DNA from: Dromiciops gliroides
Lineage: Eukaryota > Chordata > Mammalia > Microbiotheria > Microbiotheriidae
Reading direction: 5' to 3'
Assembly (NCBI RefSeq): GCF_019393635.1
Contig: NC_057861.1
Coordinates: 377,380,315-377,444,314 of the forward strand
DNA length: 64,000 nt
The notes below the pieces were generated by a model that was not told where the DNA came from, ran no database searches, and saw only the letters and a program-made list of their open reading frames with translations. Position 1 is the first letter of the stretch; the number at the start of each line of letters is the position of its first letter. Position numbers and translations under genes: made by a program. Below are positions 60,106 to 64,000 of the stretch, piece by piece.

Positions 60106-61257
60106 GTCTCATATGGATTTAAAAATTGAGGATAATAAATGATCGCACAAAATGTGAATACATCTTGGCTCAGAATATTATATATAATTATGCAACAATT
60201 TCAAATAATACCTTTTTTTTTTTACTAAGTATACAATTACTTTTGTGAAAAATCAGAATGCATTTGAATACAAGTTAAAGCACAACACAATCTCAAAGAA
60301 AACTTTTTTTTTGAAATAAAGAAAACTTTTACAAATGTTACCCTCTTTTTTTTTTTTTTTGGAATATGCTTATCAAAAGTAATACTTCTAGAATCAATTT
60401 ACATTGCCATGGCAACCAATTTGCCAGGGAAATGCTTTAAAGAATTTGATCAAATAATCATTTGAGAAAAAAAATAACATAAACAAACAACTCAGAATAT
60501 GGGAACACAATACTCCTAGAATTAACATTGTATTATAAAATCAAAACCATCCTGCATTGTTTCAAAATTAGATAGACAATGAAATTCAAACTAGGGAAAT
60601 CTAAATGAATATGAACTTAATATTAATAAGAGTATTATAAAACATAAACTTGATCACATTACTATAAAAGCTTTTACAAATATTCTCCTTGTATTAAAAA
60701 CTAAGTATAAAACACAATCTCAAAAGCATGAAAATCTCTATGAAAATAAACCCATACCATTAATTTCAAAATGTATATGTAATAGCACAGAAATCCTAGT
60801 AACCTCTGAACTGACATTAATAATCTGAGTGAATTTAGAACACTTTTGATTCCGATATCTAAAATCCCCAATACTCATATCAATACCTTGCTGCTTACTT
60901 CTACATTTCTGTAAAGTGTGTACCCTTCCATGGCAAAAGCAGCAGAGTCTTGAACTATTCAGCTTAAGTTTTTCTTCTTTAACCCCTCTATATTGTCTGT
61001 CGGTCCTTTAACAATACAAATGCTTTATAAGGTTACTAATTAAAGACAAAGCAGATTAAAAAATTATGAACAAAATGAGCATATCTGGAATTTAAAGGGC
61101 TTTGTAAGGTTGAGTCAGAAGCACAGCCAGGCCAGGGAAGGGCTTAGCCTGAAGCTGCAAATGCAGGTAGAGAAAGCTACACATGCGCATTAGATCTCTG
61201 GACTTCCAGGGGCAGGGGAAGCAATGGCTTGGCCATGGGAAGGGTAGAAGGTGGGGT

Positions 61258-61602
61258 CTAGAGAGGAGGGGAGGTACCAGTGCAATCTGAATCAGACTTG
61301 ATTTTGAACTCAGGCCCTACCCCCACTGCTAGGGGATTAAAAGCTTCTAGAGGTTGGGTTGTTGCCCCCAGGTATGCAAAATTAGAGAATCTCTCAGCAT
61401 TAGAATTTGAAAAAAATACAGGAGTGAAAGGCTTCTCTGAAAAAGCACTGCTGGGAGAGGGGGGGATGGCTCCTCCAACAAAAATAAAAAGAAAAATAGA
61501 AAATCCACAAAAACAAATCATTAATATGATCTTATCTCCCATTTGTTTGGTTAAACAGACTAAAATCAAAAATAGGGTAATTAGGGAGTTGAAAAAACCC
61601 AT
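61258..61602 (-). CDS. 114-codon frame near the 5' end of ERV-3
   Basis: Begins MGFFNSLITLFLILVCL. The start has the G-x-x-x-S pattern of N-myristoylation followed at once by a hydrophobic segment, then a second hydrophobic stretch (IILMICFCGFSIFLFIFVGG) and a Ser/Pro-rich tail. It lies where gag or a leader protein would start, ~110 bp after the PBS. No match to a known family. The opposite strand is also open over the same span, which weakens the coding case. Confidence 0.2.
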   Translation of the reverse strand: MGFFNSLITLFLILVCLTKQMGDKIILMICFCGFSIFLFIFVGGAIPPSPSSAFSEKPFTPVFFSNSNAERFSNFAYLGATTQPLEAFNPLAVGVGPEFKIKSDSDCTGTSPPL

Positions 61603-61674
61603 TTGAAAATTTAAAGGGAAAAAACAGCCAGTATGCCAGCACTTAGCAGTTTAAAGGGACAAGGTAGGGGAAAT

Positions 61675-61684
61675 GTTCTTACCT
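61675..61684 (-). promoter_or_regulatory. Splice-donor-like site in the ERV-3 leader
   Basis: Minus strand AGGTAAGAAC, a near-consensus donor about 55 nt after the 5' LTR, the usual place for a retroviral major donor. Use is not shown. Confidence 0.4.
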
Positions 61685-61713
61685 AACTTGAAGATCAGAA
61701 GAGTGAGGTTGTG

Positions 61714-61735
61714 CTTTCCTCTTTGTGGTCAGCCA
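61714..61735 (-). other. ERV-3 primer-binding site, tRNA-Arg type
   Basis: Minus strand TGGCTGACCACAAAGAGGA, 2 nt after the LTR end. Compared with the tRNA-Arg site TGGCGACCACGAAGGGA (from memory) it has one inserted base and two changes. It matches the ERV-1 PBS in GACCACAAAG. Confidence 0.65.
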
Positions 61736-61737
61736 TC

Positions 61738-62107
61738 TGTTAAGGGCTAAAATTCTAGCTAGTCTGTCTAAATATCTAATGAGTGGTCACCAATAAATTA
61801 TAAGCTTTAGCAAGAGTTAGACTTTTAAGCATTTATTAAGGAGAATAAGAATTTGGTAAAGAGAGAGAGAAAGGCCTAGATTCCTATCTATTAAAGGGAG
61901 AGCACATTTCTAGCTCCCTTCTCCACCAGCATCCTCAGGAAAAGAGAAAGAGGCAGAGCGCCCAGCTCCCCCTTCCTCCTCCTACCAACAAACATCACTT
62001 CCTGACACTAAAGAAAAGACGCATGGTCCTGTCCTTAAAGACCTTCCTCCATGGTGGAGATTTCCTATGGTAAGTCTCCAGTAGGTGGCATCATTCCAAT
62101 CATTACA
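61738..62107 (-). repeat. ERV-3 5' LTR
   Basis: Right-hand LTR on the plus strand, same ends and length as 58462-58831. Confidence 0.95.
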
Positions 62108-62111
62108 GTAA

Positions 62112-62464
62112 GAAACAGAAAAGAGCCCTCACCATAGAAAGCTTCTGTGGCAAGGGAGAAGACAAAATCACAAACTCAGAAGAGGATAACATTGTCAAAA
62201 TGCCTGCATGTGAAGGCTGAAATGGGAAGATGAATTCATCTCAAGAATAAAAAGCTTTCTTAGAATAATTCAAAAAGTATTTTAAAAATCAGAGACCTAC
62301 GTGAATTATAGCAGAGAAAATGAGAGTTATGAAGAGTCAATAGTTTTAAAAAAGGACAAAAATTGATGGAAGAAAATAATTCCTTAAAAAAATTCAATTG
62401 GCCAAAGGGAAAAGGAGGTGGGAAAGCTGACTGAAGAAAATAATTCCTTAAAAATCAGAATGAG
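62112..62464 (+). mobile_element. L1/HAL1-like LINE, continuation after ERV-3
   Basis: Continues the 5'-UTR/ORF1 text (caaactcagaagaggataac, then attgtcaaaatgcctgc) that runs unbroken at 9400-9460 in another copy, confirming that ERV-3 split one element. Confidence 0.8.
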
Positions 62465-62465
62465 A

Positions 62466-62582
62466 GGGCAGCTAGATGGTGCAATGGATAAAGCACCAGC
62501 CCTGGATTCCGGAGGACCTAAGTTCAAATCGAACCTGGACATCACTTAACCCTCATTGCCCAGCAGGGACGAAAAAAAAAAA
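62466..62582 (+). repeat. A-tailed CORE-SINE with internal deletion
   Basis: Head gggcagctagatggtgcaat and a shortened core: aaatcgaacctggacatcac skips the usual tgacacttactagctgtgtg part. A-tail. Confidence 0.9.
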
Positions 62583-62864
62583 TTAGATTGAGGCAGATGG
62601 AAGATAATGACTCTATAAGACATCAGGAATCAGGGTGAAAAAAAGAATCAAAAGAATATAGAAATAGGAGAAAGTATAAAATACCTCATTGGAAAACTAT
62701 TGACCTGGTAAATTAAAAGATTAAACTGTTTACATTCCTACATGGGAAGGTAATATTTCAAAATCATAAGCACTTTCTAAGTATTAGGGCAACTGAAAGG
62801 AATACACCTAAATAGAGGACACAGGTTTTAACTGAATATGAAGGGATGATATCTGTAAATCATT
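62583..62864 (+). mobile_element. HAL1-like LINE, spacer part
   Basis: Includes gtttacattcctacatggga, the sense form of text found reversed at 31500 and 43400 in other LINE copies, between ORF1 and the GA-rich spacer. Confidence 0.65.
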
Positions 62865-62990
62865 TTTTTTATCCTTGTTTTTTGTGGGGCAGGCAAACGT
62901 AGGGTGGCTTATGTTTGGGGACAGATTTGGACTCGAAGTTTCCTGGCACAAGGGATAGTGCTTTGTCCACTGTGCCACCTAACTAATCCA
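62865..62990 (-). repeat. SINE-derived segment inside the LINE
   Basis: 'ggcttatgtttggggacaga...ctttgtccactgtgccacct' corresponds to 1-100 of the window in sequence and in position within the LINE. Confidence 0.6.
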
Positions 62991-64000
62991 TGATGAGATC
63001 TTTAAAATAAAGTTAAGGAGTAAGAGTAATGCACTGGAAGAAAGGGAAAGTAAGAGGTAGACTAGAGAAAAGTAACTTACAGAAAAGAATCAAGAAAAAA
63101 CTTATGGAGGGGAGCAGAAGAGGGGGAAGGAGTGAGTGAACCTTGCTATCATCATAATTGGCTGAACGAGGAAATAACATACAATCTCAAGTTGGTATAG
63201 TAATATATTTTGCCCTGAAGTAAAATGGGAGGGGAGGACATAAGGGGGGAGGGGAAGGAAGGAAGGGCAGATTGGGGGAGGAAGCAGTAAAAAGCAAACT
63301 CTTTCAAGGATGGTGAAGATGTTCTGCACAACTGCACATGTGTGACATATTGAATTCCTTGATTTCACAGGAAGGGTTGAGGAGGGAGGGAGGAAGAAAC
63401 TTTAGATTACAGAATAAACTCACAGACCTTAATCTCATCAGAGTGGACTCAAGGAGGGAATAACACACACCCAATTGAGAGGAGTAATCTATTTAACCCT
63501 ACAGGAAAGTATGAGAGGAAGAGGACAAGGAAGGAGGGGTGAAAAAAAAGGGAGTGCAGAGTAGGGGAGGGGACAATCAGAAGCAAAACACTTTTGAGGA
63601 GAAATAAGTTAAACGAAGATAGAAAATAGAGTAAATATCATTGGAAGGGAATAGGATGGAGGTAAATAATTATGATGATTGATTATAATGGGAAAATATA
63701 TGGTACCTACTTTGCTGGGCTATTGTGAAGAAAATTCTTAGTCAAATTTTAGGTACTATATAAAGGTTATGAGCAACAGGATGCTATCAGAAAAACCTGG
63801 GAGGACCTACATGAACTGAAGCAGAGTGAAATGTATTCTATAAAAAAACAAAACAAAACAAAAAAATAGCAATAGTGTAAAATGATCTGCTGGGAAACAC
63901 ATGGTCATTTTCAGCAATGCAATGATCCAATACAACTCTGAAGAATTTATGAAAATTGCAATCCATCTATAGAGAAAGACCTGATGGTATCTGAAAACAG
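62991..64000 (+). mobile_element. HAL1-like LINE, GA-rich spacer and 3' UTR start
   Basis: Collinear with 285-1830 but with a single copy of the unit that is duplicated there (agcaaactctttcaagg near 63294; tggtacctactttgctgggc near 63700). It runs off the window end. No ORF2 between spacer and 3' UTR. Confidence 0.75.

Larger units (their letters stand above)
58462..62107 (-). mobile_element. ERV-3: complete non-autonomous class I-like LTR element
   Basis: Two 370-bp LTRs (58462-58831 and 61738-62107) flank a 2.9 kb body. A perfect 4-bp duplication GTAA (58458-58461 and 62108-62111) marks its insertion into a LINE. Read on the minus strand: 5' LTR, PBS, a splice-donor-like AGGTAAGA, several short frames, a region shared with ERV-2 and ERV-1, polypurine tract, 3' LTR. 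The two LTRs differ at about 22 positions by hand count (~6%), so it is not very recent. I find no gag, protease, reverse transcriptase or recognisable envelope. Confidence 0.95.

Overview
This 64 kb window is AT-rich vertebrate genomic DNA built almost wholly from transposable elements and their ruins. I find no intact host gene or RNA gene and no convincing exon of one. The source is a marsupial. About 20 copies of an A-tailed CORE-SINE are present, with the head ggcagctaggtggcacagtgg and the MIR-like core tgtgtgaccctgggcaagtc. They occur with marsupial-type L1 elements whose 5' ends carry a 'gagccaagatggcag...gagctctcc' start, RTE LINEs and RTE-tailed CORE-SINEs. The SINE head (gatagagcaccggccctgg) looks more Australian-marsupial (dasyurid/diprotodont) than opossum. 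That species hint is inference from memory of repeat families.

Layout. 1-2125: ORF2-less L1 relative (HAL1-like) with SINE insertions and a ~604 bp internal tandem duplication. 2236-2302: short L1 5'-end remnant. 4284-7722: ERV-1, a class I-like LTR element whose body opens with an OTUD3-like OTU-domain fragment directly after a tRNA-Arg-type primer-binding site. 8752-9665 and 10915-14152: LINE pieces. 15338-19155: L1 fragments in both orientations, two SINEs and a solo LTR (17633-18002). 19.9-22.7 kb: two related LTR-like repeats and an RTE LINE 3' end. 24-35 kb: more L1/HAL1 copies, SINEs and microsatellites. 37.8-38.4 kb: second RTE 3' end. 38704-45125: a full-length 6.4 kb L1 on the minus strand with near-perfect target-site duplication. 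46.6-48.4 kb: the longest repeat-poor stretch. 52.2-57.9 kb: a GART processed pseudogene (minus strand) split by ERV-2 (52508-55412), whose 3' LTR is itself split by a related solo LTR. 57.9-64 kb: another plus-strand HAL1-like LINE split by ERV-3 (58462-62107, minus strand).

Insertion order can be read from 4-bp target duplications (GCTC for ERV-2, GTAA for ERV-3, CTAT and ATAG for the solo LTRs). ERV-1, -2 and -3 share the 3' part of their internal region and polypurine tract. PBS sequence resembling a tRNA-Arg primer site is visible in ERV-1 and ERV-3; ERV-2 has lost that region. None shows recognisable gag or pol, so they look like a mobilised non-autonomous family with exchangeable 5' content. 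The strongest lead is ERV-1, in which a host deubiquitinase domain sits where gag would normally lie. Next come two short ORFs of unknown function kept open in ERV-2 and/or ERV-3.
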